Positions 25,140-33,947 of a DNA stretch of 64,000 nucleotides are shown here, one piece after another. This stretch comes from Brevibacillus reuszeri (GTDB lineage Bacteria > Bacillota > Bacilli > Brevibacillales > Brevibacillaceae). The DNA lies in the NCBI RefSeq assembly GCF_001187725.1, contig NZ_LGIQ01000009.1, forward strand, positions 213,493 to 277,492. Reading direction: 5' to 3'. How positions within the stretch are numbered: position 1 is the stretch's first letter; each line of letters begins with the position of its first letter. Below the pieces are notes generated by a model. The model saw only the letters and a program-made list of their open reading frames with translations, was not told the DNA's origin and did not search any database. The translations under genes and the position numbers were made by a program.

Positions 25140-26228
25140 GTGAATCAATCACATGATGAAAACACTAGGGTAACTACGAAGCAATATATATGGGCTCTTT
25201 CATTCATGCGACCTTACAAGAATTGGGTTGTTTTGCTTTGTACATGTGGTTTTATTGCAGCGACCTGTGAGCTATTAATTCCGAAATTTGTTCAGCATTT
25301 TATCGATGTAATCTACCCTGCAAAAGACATTAGAGGGTTCGTCATGGGCATATTCTTGATTCTCTTGGTGTTAGCCTTTAAATTCGGGGCGGGCACTGGG
25401 AAGGAACTTGCTCAACGGATCATTCAGGAGAATACTGTTCGTGATTTACAAATCTCTATTTTTCAACAGTTACGTCGTCTTGGTTTCTCCTATTATGAAA
25501 AAACACCATCGGGAGCCATTCTGACATTACTAAACACCGAAGTTTCCGCTCTCCAGAAATTATATCGTCAATATTTTCCTGACTTTTTGCAAAATGCGAT
25601 CTTCACATGTATTTCTTTTATTCTAATGTTCTCGCTTAGCAGTACTCTGACATTATTGTTTCTTCCTTGTTTTCTCCTTTATTACCTAGTAGGGCCTTAT
25701 TTTGAAAAAAGAGCCTCATGGACTGCTCAAAAATTGGCGAACAGCCAAATGCAGTTTGGACAGAAAGTATATGAAAGTATATCTGCCTTGACGGAATTAC
25801 GTGCATCCTTTTCGCATCTGTGGGATTCACAACGAGGTTTTCACGTGACGGATTTGTTGAATAAATACTATGTGATGCGTTACTGGTACGCATACTGGCG
25901 GGGGACAGTTAGACGGTTAAGTTATTACATCGGCTGTATCATATTGTTTATCTATGGCTTTTACGCCATCCAGAACCAAACCCTTTCAGTGGGGGAGTTT
26001 GTAGCCTTTTTGCTCTACTACTTCAATGCTTTGCATCGTTTGACATCGCTGATCACACTGATAACGGAACAAAAGGTACTCTTATACCAGGTAAAAAACC
26101 TGTACGAATTTATGTGTGTCACTCCTGAGGTAAAAGAACTTGACCATCCTTATGCTCCGAAGATTGTTCACGGTCAGATCACTTTCAAAGACGTTCATTT
26201 CTCGTACCCGGACAAACAGCAAGTATAA
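25140..26228 (+). pseudogene. ABC exporter half-transporter, 5' part (membrane domain), cut by in-frame stop
   Basis: From GTG 25140 (GAGGAGG 8 bases upstream) the frame gives a six-helix type-1 ABC exporter membrane domain (helices from about residue 25 to 300; coupling region SYYEKTPSGAILTLLNTEV) and the start of a nucleotide-binding domain (GQITFKDVHFSYPDKQQV). It then stops at TAA 26226-26228. The next codons continue the domain in the same frame (KGVTLTIHAGEKIAIVGKSG). A TTA Leu codon changed to TAA by one base explains it. No peptidase domain is present. Pairs with 26905-28595. Confidence 0.85.
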
Positions 26229-26234
26229 AAAGGA

Positions 26235-26912
26235 GTGACTCTAACCATCCACGCTGGAGAAAAAATAGCTATTGTAGGAAAAAGTGGATGTGGAAAATCA
26301 ACCTTACTCAAATTAATAGGACGATTTTATGATCCTGAAAAGGGTGAGGTCCTTTTGGACGATGTTCCAGTGGCTAATTATTCGTTTGCTTCGCTTCGCA
26401 ACGCATTGTCGCTTGTGTTTCAGGACGTATATTTGTTTGGTTCTTCTATACGGGAAAATATCCAATTTGCAAGGCCAGATGCCACGGAAGAAGAAATAAT
26501 GGAAGCAGCCAGAGGAGCGCAATTGCATGAAATGATCATGAATTTACCTGAAGGCTATGATACCTTGGTAGGTGAACGGGGGGTAAAACTGTCCGGTGGG
26601 CAAAAACAACGGTTGTCATTAGCCAGAATGTTCCTTCGAAAGGCACCTATTGTAATCCTAGATGAACCCACTTCTGCACTGGATAATGTAACCGAAAATC
26701 TCATTTTACGATCCTTTCAGGATACTCTCAAGCACGTAACGATTATTACAGTGGCTCACCGTCTTAGCACCATACGAGATTATGACCGAATTATCGTAAT
26801 GGATGCAGGTATTGTCATAGAGACAGGTACTTATGATGAATTGATGCGTAGAAAGGGAGCATTTTATCGACTCGCTAATGAGGATGTCAGCCAGGAGGTA
26901 ATCCATGCGTAA
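26235..26912 (+). pseudogene. ABC exporter half-transporter, 3' part (ATPase domain)
   Basis: Same frame as 25140-26228, after the nonsense codon. It encodes a complete ATPase core: Walker A GKSGCGKSTLL, Q-loop LVFQDVYLFG, signature VKLSGGQKQRLSLARM, Walker B IVILDEPTSALD and H-loop VAHRLST. GTG 26235 could in principle serve as a restart, and AAAAGGAGTG overlaps it, but spacing is poor. The end overlaps the next gene's ATG (26905) by eight bases. If the two parts were made separately, a split permease/ATPase pair would result; this is untested. Confidence 0.8.
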
Positions 26913-28595
26913 CTGGGTTTGGATTTGGTCGCATATCAGTAAGTGCAGAGGCTTGTATTTTATTGCGATGCTTCTCTGGCTTTTGGAGTCTGTAGCCTAT
27001 ATTGCAACACTGACACTGCAACAACAAATTATCGATGAAGTGATTGTGAAAGGGCAATATCCTTTGTTTTGGCGAATGTTGGCGATGATTGCTATCTGTT
27101 ATGTGGTCTACTCCCTTTTGTTTGTTTTCAGTCCCTATCTTCTAGGAATTGTACATAGCTTTTTTCGGAAGCGGTTAACAGCCCTGGCTCTTGACCACTT
27201 ATATCACATTCCAATTCCCCAGTTGCACAAAGAGAGAACAGGCAGGTACGTAGAACTGTTTTCAAATGAGATCCCTGCTGTGGCTAGACTAATCGGGGAA
27301 GATATTGCCGATGCCTTCAAATATATCTTTCACGCATTAATCGTTAGTATTGTGATTGGGACCGACAGCCCGTTAATTCTTGCAGGTGTGCTTGTATTCA
27401 GCATCATCTTTGTAAAAATGGGACGGACCTTTGGTGCTAGGCAAAAAATAATGGCCGCACAAATCCAGAAGGAAAAGACAGCAGTAGTCATTTGCATGGA
27501 AGAAGGAGTAGCATCTACAAGAGAAGTTGTTGCTTTTAATAGAGAAGAGTGGGAGTACAAAAGGTATTCGAAAGTATTCGACCGTTATTACAAAAGTGTC
27601 ATGGCAGAGGGAAAAATGATGGTGAAGCAACTCCTTACAAAAGATCCAATCATTTGGGGAAGTTACATGATGGCGCTTGCCATCGGCGGGTACCAGGTAT
27701 TACAAGGGGAATTGTCTGTAGGTTTCTTTGTTGTCATTTATCAATTAACGTCGGAATTAATGATTGGAATTGAGAAAGCATACAAGTTTTCCGTTGAGGT
27801 CGCAGGGAAAATGGCATTTGTCGATCGTGTCAGAAATTTTCTTGAAGACAGAACGATCTCGGATGGCACGTTACCTTTTAAGGAACCAGTTACTTCCCTC
27901 TCTTGTTCACAAATCACCTTTCGTTATGACGGCAGTAACGATTCCGTTCTGAAAGGGTGTAATCTGGCCTTTCCCATTGGAAAAAAGGTTGCCCTCGTGG
28001 GGGGAAGTGGAAGCGGGAAATCAACGATTGCTCATCTGTTGATTCGTTTTTATTCTCCAGACTCGGGATGTATTCTCGTGAACGAGAAGGAGATTGAACA
28101 GATCAAAAGAGGAGATTGGGCAAAAAAGGTTACGATTGTTTTTCAGGAACCATATTTGTTTGCCTTAACCATAAGAGAAAATGTAGTGATGGGAGTAGAG
28201 AATGTTACGCAAGAACAAATCGAGCATGTTTGTCGATTAATGTGTATTCATGATGATATCGTAAATTTACCAAATGGCTATGATACAACGATAGGCGAAA
28301 GAGGGATTACATTGTCTGGTGGACAAAAACAGCGGCTAGCTTTGGCGCGCGCTATTTTAAGGAATCCAGAGATCCTCATTCTAGATGAAGCTACGTCTGC
28401 TTTGGATAGGCATACCGAACGCTTGATACAATCAAAAATGCTGATATCGTCTACGTAATGAAGGGTGGACGAGTCGAAGAACAGGGAACACATGCTGAAC
28501 TGCTTCAGAACAACCATGTATACAAAGAATTAGTGGATGCCGAAGTAAAACTTAGCAATCTAAGCTCCGGGATAGGGGAGATAGAAACTGCATAA
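26905..28595 (+). pseudogene. Second ABC exporter half-transporter with internal deletion near the 3' end
   Basis: The open frame 26905-28458 gives 517 residues: a six-helix exporter domain (residues about 15-300) and an ATPase domain with Walker A GGSGSGKSTIA, signature ITLSGGQKQRLALARA and Walker B ILILDEATSALD. After TERLIQ it shifts frame and stops. The expected end (IKNADIVYVMKGGRVEEQGT and HAELLQNNHVYKELVDAEV) follows in another frame to TAA 28595. The missing block would hold the switch His (IAHRLS), so about 60 bases were deleted. The ATPase is very likely dead. Confidence 0.85.
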
Positions 28596-28646
28596 ATTCA
28601 AATAAAAACCTCATTATCCAACTTAAATATACGGACTATAAATTAA

Positions 28647-28677
28647 TGACCTATTTCGCGAAAGCGATAATAGGTCA
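28647..28677. terminator. Hairpin after the ABC genes
   Basis: TGACCTATTTCGC, GNRA-like loop gaaa, GCGA-t-AATAGGTCA; thirteen-pair stem with one bulge, only a weak T tract after it. Confidence 0.65.
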
Positions 28678-28720
28678 ATTACATTTATTGTTTATATACA
28701 ACAAACAATGACTTGTTCTC

Positions 28721-29157
28721 TTACACTGTTAAACTCATAGTAATATTTCTCACAGAAAACCCCATTTTTTCGTAGAGTTGAATAGCATGGTTCTCTGCAA
28801 AGACACCCAGACGAATTTCAGAGTATCCTTCAAGTTTTAAACGGTCAATGGCATTTTTCATTAACTGCTTAGATATTCCTTTTCCCCTGAATTCATGTGT
28901 CACATAAAGTTCATAGATAAAGCCAATCACCCTATCGGTAAATTGGTCTTTACTCGCCCCAATTAGAATCCAGCCATTAACTTTGAATCTTCTGTTGCTA
29001 TTAAGTAATAACAGCCCTTCTCCAAAAGTGGCTCAATAAGTTGTTTAATTTTCTCATCAGTAGGTTTTACTCTGCCCATTGTCCCTTCAAACAAGGCTTG
29101 TGGTGAATGCATCATAATTTCTTCAAGTTCCAAAATGTTCGGTTTCCTAATTTCCAT
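28721..29157 (-). pseudogene. GNAT N-acetyltransferase, frameshifted
   Basis: Two minus-strand frames make up one GNAT protein. The N-terminal part 29157-28963 (MEIRKPNILELEEIM..., YYLIATEDSK) breaks near 28980, after which the proper continuation (VNGWILIGASKDQF...) lies in another frame and joins the C-terminal part 28930-28721. That part has the acetyl-CoA motif ELYVTHEFRGKGISKQLM and YEKMGFSVRN. A single small indel explains the break. Substrate unknown. Confidence 0.8.
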
Positions 29158-29211
29158 GTTGTAGAGTTCGTTCCTTTCATGTATCCGTAATGTATGTAAA
29201 GCAATATACTT

Positions 29212-30225
29212 TTATCCAGTTTTAAACATACCAACTGTCATAAAGTTCGCCTTTTTATAGGATTCCAGCACCATAGTTCGTTTTCGAAGAATTTTGTTCA
29301 ATTGTTTATGCAACTCTAAAAAGCGAAACCAGGACAAGTAGTTGTCCATATACTTAGTCGCTACACCATTAAAGCGTTCCATCCACTTTTTTAGACGTTG
29401 GTGATAGGAATTGACATGTTGGATATGAAATACACCTTTTTTGACATGAATGCCTTTACTGGCGTTAATGATTTCGTGTGGAATACCTTTTTGCTTGGCA
29501 AATGCTTTATAGTTTGTGACAGAATCGGAGCAAAGGACAACCTCTTTTTCAAGACACCCATTCAGTGTTTGGTCGATTTAATCGGCAGTGATGCGTCCAC
29601 GTCCAGCAACTTTTGACAAAACGTTTCCGTTTCGGTCATGAGCGACAACCACGCTGATTTGCTCTTTGCTGATTCCACGCTTCTTCGCTTTACCGCAACG
29701 TTTGCGAGGTTTACGATGCGTGACGGATTTCTTGCCCTTATTGCTTTCCAAAAAGTACGTTTCGTCGCTCTCTATGATGCCTTTCAACGTAGAAAAGCCA
29801 ATTGAACGCAATGCAATTAAAATCTTGTGCCGCCAATAGAAAGCAGTGGAAACGTGGATTTCCAATTTTTCAGCGATTTTTGGCAACGTAACGCCATCTA
29901 CCATCATTTGAAAGTATTTTAGCCATTTGTGAGGATGATGGGTTCCTGAAATCGGGCTTGCTGTCATATCATTAAATGATTTTCCACAGTCTTTGCAGAT
30001 GTATCTCTGACGAGAACGATATTTGCCGTTACGTTTGATGTTAACACTACCACAATGGACACACGCCAAGCCACTGCTGAAACGTACTTCCCGAATTTCG
30101 CCAACCATATTGGCAATGTCCTCTTTGGGTTCAGGGAAAAGCGTATCTTTAATGGCTTGAAACAATGAATGTTGTTCAGACTTAGGTAAATCACTAAAAT
30201 CGCCATAAACAGCCTTCCAGTCCAT
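29212..30225 (-). pseudogene. ISXO2-like (IS1595-group) transposase with internal stop
   Basis: From ATG 30225 the frame encodes a transposase with an N-terminal zinc ribbon (CVHCGSVNIKRNGKYRSRQ, YICKDCGKSF), an HTH region (TLPKIAEKLEIHVSTAFYWR) and the ISXO2 core start GIIESDETYFLESNKG. A TAA at 29578-29580 interrupts it after GRGRITAD. The same frame continues without further stops (IDQTLNGCLEKEVVLCSDS, INASKGIHVKKG, WFRFLELHKQ) to TAA 29212, about 336 codons in all. One nonsense mutation thus inactivates it. Confidence 0.88.
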
Positions 30226-30303
30226 GTGCTATACCCCCCAACAGACAAACCATTTAACCTAATTATAACAGAAATTTAGCAACAGTTAACCGAAAACAGC
30301 CTA
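29212..30303. mobile_element. Remnant of an ISXO2-like insertion sequence
   Basis: The likely right inverted repeat reads, on the minus strand, GGCTGTTTTCGGTTAACTG at the outer edge (about 30285-30303). No matching left repeat was found beyond the transposase stop, so the left end is lost or diverged. Boundaries are approximate. Confidence 0.55.
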
Positions 30304-30310
30304 ATTGAAA

Positions 30311-30340
30311 GAGGTCAACCAGTAAAAACTGGCTGACCTC
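30311..30340. repeat. Inverted repeat next to the ISXO2-like remnant
   Basis: GAGGTCAaCCAGT, loop aaaa, ACTGGcTGACCTC; 13-bp arms with one mismatch, no T run. It may be a Rho-independent-type hairpin without tail or an outward end structure. Confidence 0.6.
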
Positions 30341-30444
30341 ATAATACGACGAGTTCGATAGTTTAATAAAAGGCTTAAAACCTACATTTAGTTTGTAGGT
30401 TTTGTTTTGGTCAAAAATCAACAACTATGTTTAACAGAGCCTTT

Positions 30445-30709
30445 ATTTAAAAAATGTTGGTCTTCCAATAAGTTTGGAAGGAGAAACAGATGCATTTGAC
30501 CAATTTGGTGATTTAAAGGAAGGTTATGAGATTAAAGCAGTAATCACGATTTAAATAAAGATGTCTATGACGAGATTGTAGTTGTTATCTATGATGGCGT
30601 GGTTATAACAAATCTTTGGGTTTATTCCTATGTAGATACAGAGGATTTAACAAAGGTAAATCCTTATGACGAATACGCATCTTTTCTTAACGAGCGAGAC
30701 GCCGCATGA
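30445..30709 (+). pseudogene. Gene scrap of unknown family, frameshifted
   Basis: A plus-strand frame reads LPISLEGETDAFDQFGDLKE and GYEIKAVITI before a TAA near 30555. An overlapping frame then reads DLNKDVYDEIVVVIYDGVVI and ends NERDAA at a TGA near 30709. Codon use is consistent across both, so this looks like one frameshifted coding remnant lacking a start. Family not recognised. Confidence 0.45.
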
Positions 30710-30881
30710 CGGACTCAGGATGACGGGTTTCGGATCTGATTTGTCCATTTACGCACTGGAAGAATATACCCGGTTAAAGCACGTGATGGTCAAAAGTAAC
30801 TCATTAATGGAGCCAATACTATCGAAAGGGAGCAACATTTTTTGGGCGAAAACCAGACTCCCAGCCTCCAATAATACATAA
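30666..30881 (+). other. Possible small ORF (71 aa), weak
   Basis: An ATG-started frame ending at a TAA just before a clear terminator, with a plausible C-terminal half (SDLSIYALEEYTRLKHVMVK). It overlaps the preceding scrap in another frame and has no ribosome site, so more likely its 3' half is the tail of another broken gene. Confidence 0.25.
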
Positions 30882-30885
30882 AAAA

Positions 30886-30909
30886 TACACCCATTGGGGT
30901 GTTTTTTTG
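30886..30909 (+). terminator. Terminator upstream of the TetR gene
   Basis: ACACCC, loop attg, GGGTGT followed by seven T. Confidence 0.85.
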
Positions 30910-30920
30910 TAGCTACACTG

Positions 30921-30978
30921 TTGACGTTTTATTATTATAGAATTAAAATGACTTTGGTCATAAAATGACTGCGGTCAT
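30921..30978 (+). promoter_or_regulatory. TetR promoter with two tandem palindromic operators
   Basis: -35 TTGACG (30921-30926), 17-base spacer, -10 TAAAAT (30944-30949). ATGACTTTGGTCAT (30948-30961) and ATGACTGCGGTCAT (30965-30978) are two 14-base sites with palindromic ATGAC...GTCAT arms, spaced 17 bases apart and covering the start point. They are the likely binding sites of the regulator encoded just downstream. Confidence 0.8.
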
Positions 30979-30992
30979 TTTTTGGGGGGCAT

Positions 30993-31577
30993 ATGATGAA
31001 AGCAAATCGGAAAAAAGAATTAAAAGAACAAATCTACATGAAAGCGATGCAGTTATTCAAAGAAAAAGGTTATGAACAGGTGACAGTTCAAGAAATTGCA
31101 GATGCTTGTGATATAGCAAAAGGAACCTTTTTTAATTATTTTGCCAAAAAAGATGAAATCTTATTGTATTTAGGTGTATCGCAAATTGATTACTTTCTAA
31201 CGCACCAAGCAGAGCTGGAAAGTCATACATTGCTTAAGGAACAAATTACAAGTAGCTTAGGGGATTTGTTACAGCGCTTCTTAGATCATGGTGAGATTAT
31301 GAAATTTACTGTATTGGAGTTAATTAAATCTGAATATCTCATTCAAACCGAATCGAAAAGCATCGATCGATTTCAAAACTACTTGATAGAAATAATTAAA
31401 AAGGCAATCAATAATGGAACATTCCATAGCAAATGGGACACTGAACTGATTGCTTCAACCATTATGGGCATTTACTTTAACACCTTAATGACGGCAATCA
31501 TGCAGCAGAACGTCGATGCAAAAGAGTTTTTCCAACAAAGCTTAAATGTCGTTTGGGAAGGTATTTGTAAAAAATAG
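30993..31577 (+). CDS. TetR-family regulator
   Basis: A 194-residue regulator. The N-terminal HTH is clear: KEQIYMKAMQLFKEKGYEQV, TVQEIADACDIAKGTFFNYF, AKKDEILLYL. The C-terminal domain is helical and unassigned. GGGGGG lies before the tandem ATGs (30993/30996). It is followed 14 bases later by a FAD monooxygenase gene, forming a two-gene self-regulated unit. A/T-rich codon use contrasts with the surrounding chromosome and suggests acquisition from a low-GC Bacillus. Confidence 0.9.
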   Translation: MMKANRKKELKEQIYMKAMQLFKEKGYEQVTVQEIADACDIAKGTFFNYFAKKDEILLYLGVSQIDYFLTHQAELESHTLLKEQITSSLGDLLQRFLDHGEIMKFTVLELIKSEYLIQTESKSIDRFQNYLIEIIKKAINNGTFHSKWDTELIASTIMGIYFNTLMTAIMQQNVDAKEFFQQSLNVVWEGICKK

Positions 31578-31590
31578 GGGGGAGTAAAAG

Positions 31591-32730
31591 ATGAAACAAA
31601 AAGCAATTATCGTTGGTGGCGGTATTGCAGGATTATGTGCTGGTCTTATGTTACAGCAAAAAGGTCTAGATGTAGAAATATACGAAAAAAATATGGAACC
31701 AACTGTAGCTGGAGCTGGTATAATTATTGCTCCAAATGCCCTTCAAGCGTTACAGTCGTATGGTATTGTAGATGAGATTATTCATCAAGGGAATCGAAGT
31801 GATGGTTTTCATATATATTCACAAAAAGGAAATCTATTAAATAAACTACAGATTCCGGGACAGTTTGAAAGAATGTATTCGCTCCATCGAAAAGATCTAC
31901 ACGAAATTTTACTGACAAGATTATCCTCAAATATCGTGCATTTTGGAAAAGATTTTCAACATGTTCAGCAAAATCAACAAAAAGTACAAGTGACATTGAA
32001 AGATGGAAGCATAGCAGAAGGTGACTTGTTAGTAGCAGCGGACGGTATCCATTCACCGATTCGCAAACAATTACTAAGTCAAAATTTATATCGTTATGCT
32101 GGGTACACATGCTGGCGTGGTGTCATATCTGCAGAATCTATTCCATCTGTAACAGTAGATTTCTACGAAACATGGGCATCGAATGGTCGTTTTGGTCTCG
32201 TACCATTACCAAACAATCAACTCTATTGGTATGCACTAATCAATGCGAAAGAACGTGATCCAAAATTTGCGAAATATACTCCTCAAGAGTTAGCAAAACA
32301 TTTTACTGATTATCATGAACCAGTTACTCGTATTATTAACGAAACGAAACCAGAGCAAATGATTCATCGAGATATCGTGGATATTCATCCAATGGAACAG
32401 TTTTTTATTGGACGTACCGTTTTCATTGGTGATTCTGCACATGCTATCACTCCAAACATGGGGCAAGGAGCATGCCAAGCAATTGAAGACGCAAACATTT
32501 TAGCGGAATGTATTGTAAGAAATCAGCACATTGAACAAGCATTTAAGAAGTATGATAATCATCGTCAAGAGCGCATTCAAGCTTTATCCAAGCAGTGCTG
32601 GCAGCTGGGAAAAATCGCTCAATTTGAAAATGGACTAGCAGTGGCATTTCGAAATACAATTTTAAAAAGCTTACCTACTTCAATGATGCAAAAACAAGCA
32701 CAAACAATTTATGAATTTCCCAATCTATAA
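31591..32730 (+). CDS. FAD-dependent monooxygenase (PHBH family)
   Basis: A 379-residue group A flavoprotein monooxygenase: N-terminal Rossmann FAD motif AIIVGGGIAGLCAGLMLQQK, the middle DG motif DLLVAADGIHSPIR and the second FAD-binding GD motif FIGDSAHAITPNMGQGACQA. The family hydroxylates aromatic or heterocyclic compounds, and some members inactivate antibiotics; nothing here fixes the substrate. Ribosome site GGGGGGAG precedes the ATG. Its expression is probably controlled by the TetR gene just upstream. A/T-rich like its neighbour. Confidence 0.9.
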   Translation: MKQKAIIVGGGIAGLCAGLMLQQKGLDVEIYEKNMEPTVAGAGIIIAPNALQALQSYGIVDEIIHQGNRSDGFHIYSQKGNLLNKLQIPGQFERMYSLHRKDLHEILLTRLSSNIVHFGKDFQHVQQNQQKVQVTLKDGSIAEGDLLVAADGIHSPIRKQLLSQNLYRYAGYTCWRGVISAESIPSVTVDFYETWASNGRFGLVPLPNNQLYWYALINAKERDPKFAKYTPQELAKHFTDYHEPVTRIINETKPEQMIHRDIVDIHPMEQFFIGRTVFIGDSAHAITPNMGQGACQAIEDANILAECIVRNQHIEQAFKKYDNHRQERIQALSKQCWQLGKIAQFENGLAVAFRNTILKSLPTSMMQKQAQTIYEFPNL

Positions 32731-33216
32731 TCGAAGGTATTGATAGTTGAAGTGTGGTAGACATAACAACGGCAGTCTAGGATGGGATAACCCCGCATTG
32801 GTCGACACTTCAGACAAATAAGGAGTCGCTTCGTTTAGGGGCGAAACTGGGGTTTGAGTTTGCGTACAAACGCAAGACGTTTGAATTTGAGTTCTAGGCT
32901 AATCCTTTGAAAAAATGATCGGTTGTTAATGACTCGCGACTAACATTTGGATAAAAAGAACAATGGTTACTTCAAAGAAAAGCCGTGGCTTAACCCAACG
33001 TACCACTCGGTTGGAACAATAGTAACGGAGTATTCCCTCTATCCCTGCTCAATAGGCAGGGTTTTTTAAGTAGTATGTGAATCCTCCTCGACAGCTCCAA
33101 CCATCGAAAAAAATATAAAGATGAATAATTATTGCGAAAAGATGATGATTTCAGTATAATTGGGAACAAGAAAAGAAAGCGTTCGCAATTTTACCCTATC
33201 CTGTACAGGTGATAGC
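32731..33216. other. Intergenic region with a GNAT fragment
   Basis: The stretch 32815-32897 on the plus strand reads NKESLRLGAKLGFEFAYKRK and ends TFEFEF before a TAG, which is the C-terminal end of a GNAT-like acetyltransferase without the rest of the gene. A terminator at 33043-33067 follows. No complete gene is seen. Confidence 0.6.
33043..33067 (+). terminator. Terminator
   Basis: CCCTGC, loop tcaatag, GCAGGG and six T. Confidence 0.8.
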
Positions 33217-33558
33217 ATGTATGTACAAGATTCTTCAGAGAACAAGAAAAAGCTGACCCAGCTTTACAACGAGATATGCAAGCAACTGTTTGGAGCCGGC
33301 ACGATCTTGTTGAAGGTAGATATTGATGAGAGATTTCTCACTTTTCGTTCGAAACACCGACGGGCACCACACTCCCTAGCCTTGGAGGGTGAGGTACCTG
33401 CACTAAAACGAGAAGTGGACGTGCAAATGTCTCAGATTTTCAAAAAGCGTTTTACTGAAAAATTAGAACAGGAACTTGGTTTGAAGGTCGAGGTCATTCT
33501 GCGGGATTACGATTATGTCTCCCAATGGGCCTTTACAGAGGTCATCCTGGTAGAATAA
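33217..33558 (+). CDS. DUF2294 (MpsC-like) family protein
   Basis: About 113 residues. Features of the DUF2294 family, also annotated as Na-translocating system MpsC-like, are the N-terminal LTQLYNEICKQLFGAGTILL, the middle ALKREVDVQMSQIFKKRFTE and the C-terminal LGLKVEVILRDYDYVSQWAF. The molecular function is unknown. ATG 33217 has AGGTGAT before it; the in-frame extension back to 33160 lacks a ribosome site. Confidence 0.7.
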   Translation: MYVQDSSENKKKLTQLYNEICKQLFGAGTILLKVDIDERFLTFRSKHRRAPHSLALEGEVPALKREVDVQMSQIFKKRFTEKLEQELGLKVEVILRDYDYVSQWAFTEVILVE

Positions 33559-33749
33559 CAAATAATCGAGTCGCAGTTCTTTTGATAAATTCTTGAGAGC
33601 TGAGACCCATAACACATACGAGCAGCAATTCGCTTTTGTTTACAAAGCAAAGAGCTCTTGTTAGAAATTCAATTTCTATCAAGGGTTTTTTGCTTTTTTT
33701 ATATATTTTTTTCTTATTCAACCATTCAAACCAAAAAGGAGGAGTACGT
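33559..33749 (+). promoter_or_regulatory. Leader with terminator-like hairpin ahead of the symporter-adenine deaminase operon
   Basis: CTTGTTAGAAAT (33657-33668), loop tca, ATTTCTATCAAG (33672-33683), one mismatch, followed by GGTTTTTTGCTTTTTTT: a strong terminator 66 bases before the first operon gene. AGAGCT near 33592 can pair with AGCTCT at about 33653-33658, which touches the terminator's 5' arm, so an antiterminator switch is conceivable. It could instead simply end the DUF2294 transcript. No known riboswitch was recognised. Confidence 0.55.
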
Positions 33750-33947
33750 GTGAAGCCAATTTATCTTCTGGGAGCGATCCCGTTCATCGGGATTGTAGGT
33801 GGCAGCGTTTTTGCCAGCAAGGTAGACGCGATTGTGTTAGGGATGCCATTTTTGATGTTTTGGCACGTCATCTGGTTGGGGATTGCATCTGTTCTTATGT
33901 TGATTATTTACAAATTCGACCCCGCTAACGAGGAGGAACAAGAATGA
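33750..33947 (+). CDS. DUF3311 small membrane protein
   Basis: A 65-residue, two-helix membrane protein (KPIYLLGAIPFIGIVGGSVF; FWHVIWLGIASVLMLIIY) of the DUF3311 type that commonly precedes sodium:solute symporter genes, probably as an accessory subunit. GTG 33750 follows AAGGAGGAG. The stop overlaps the symporter ATG by four bases. Confidence 0.8.
   Translation: MKPIYLLGAIPFIGIVGGSVFASKVDAIVLGMPFLMFWHVIWLGIASVLMLIIYKFDPANEEEQE

Noticed and set aside
33559-33749. Purine or TPP riboswitch before the symporter operon
   Set aside because: Conserved cores of those classes were not found; only a terminator hairpin is supported.
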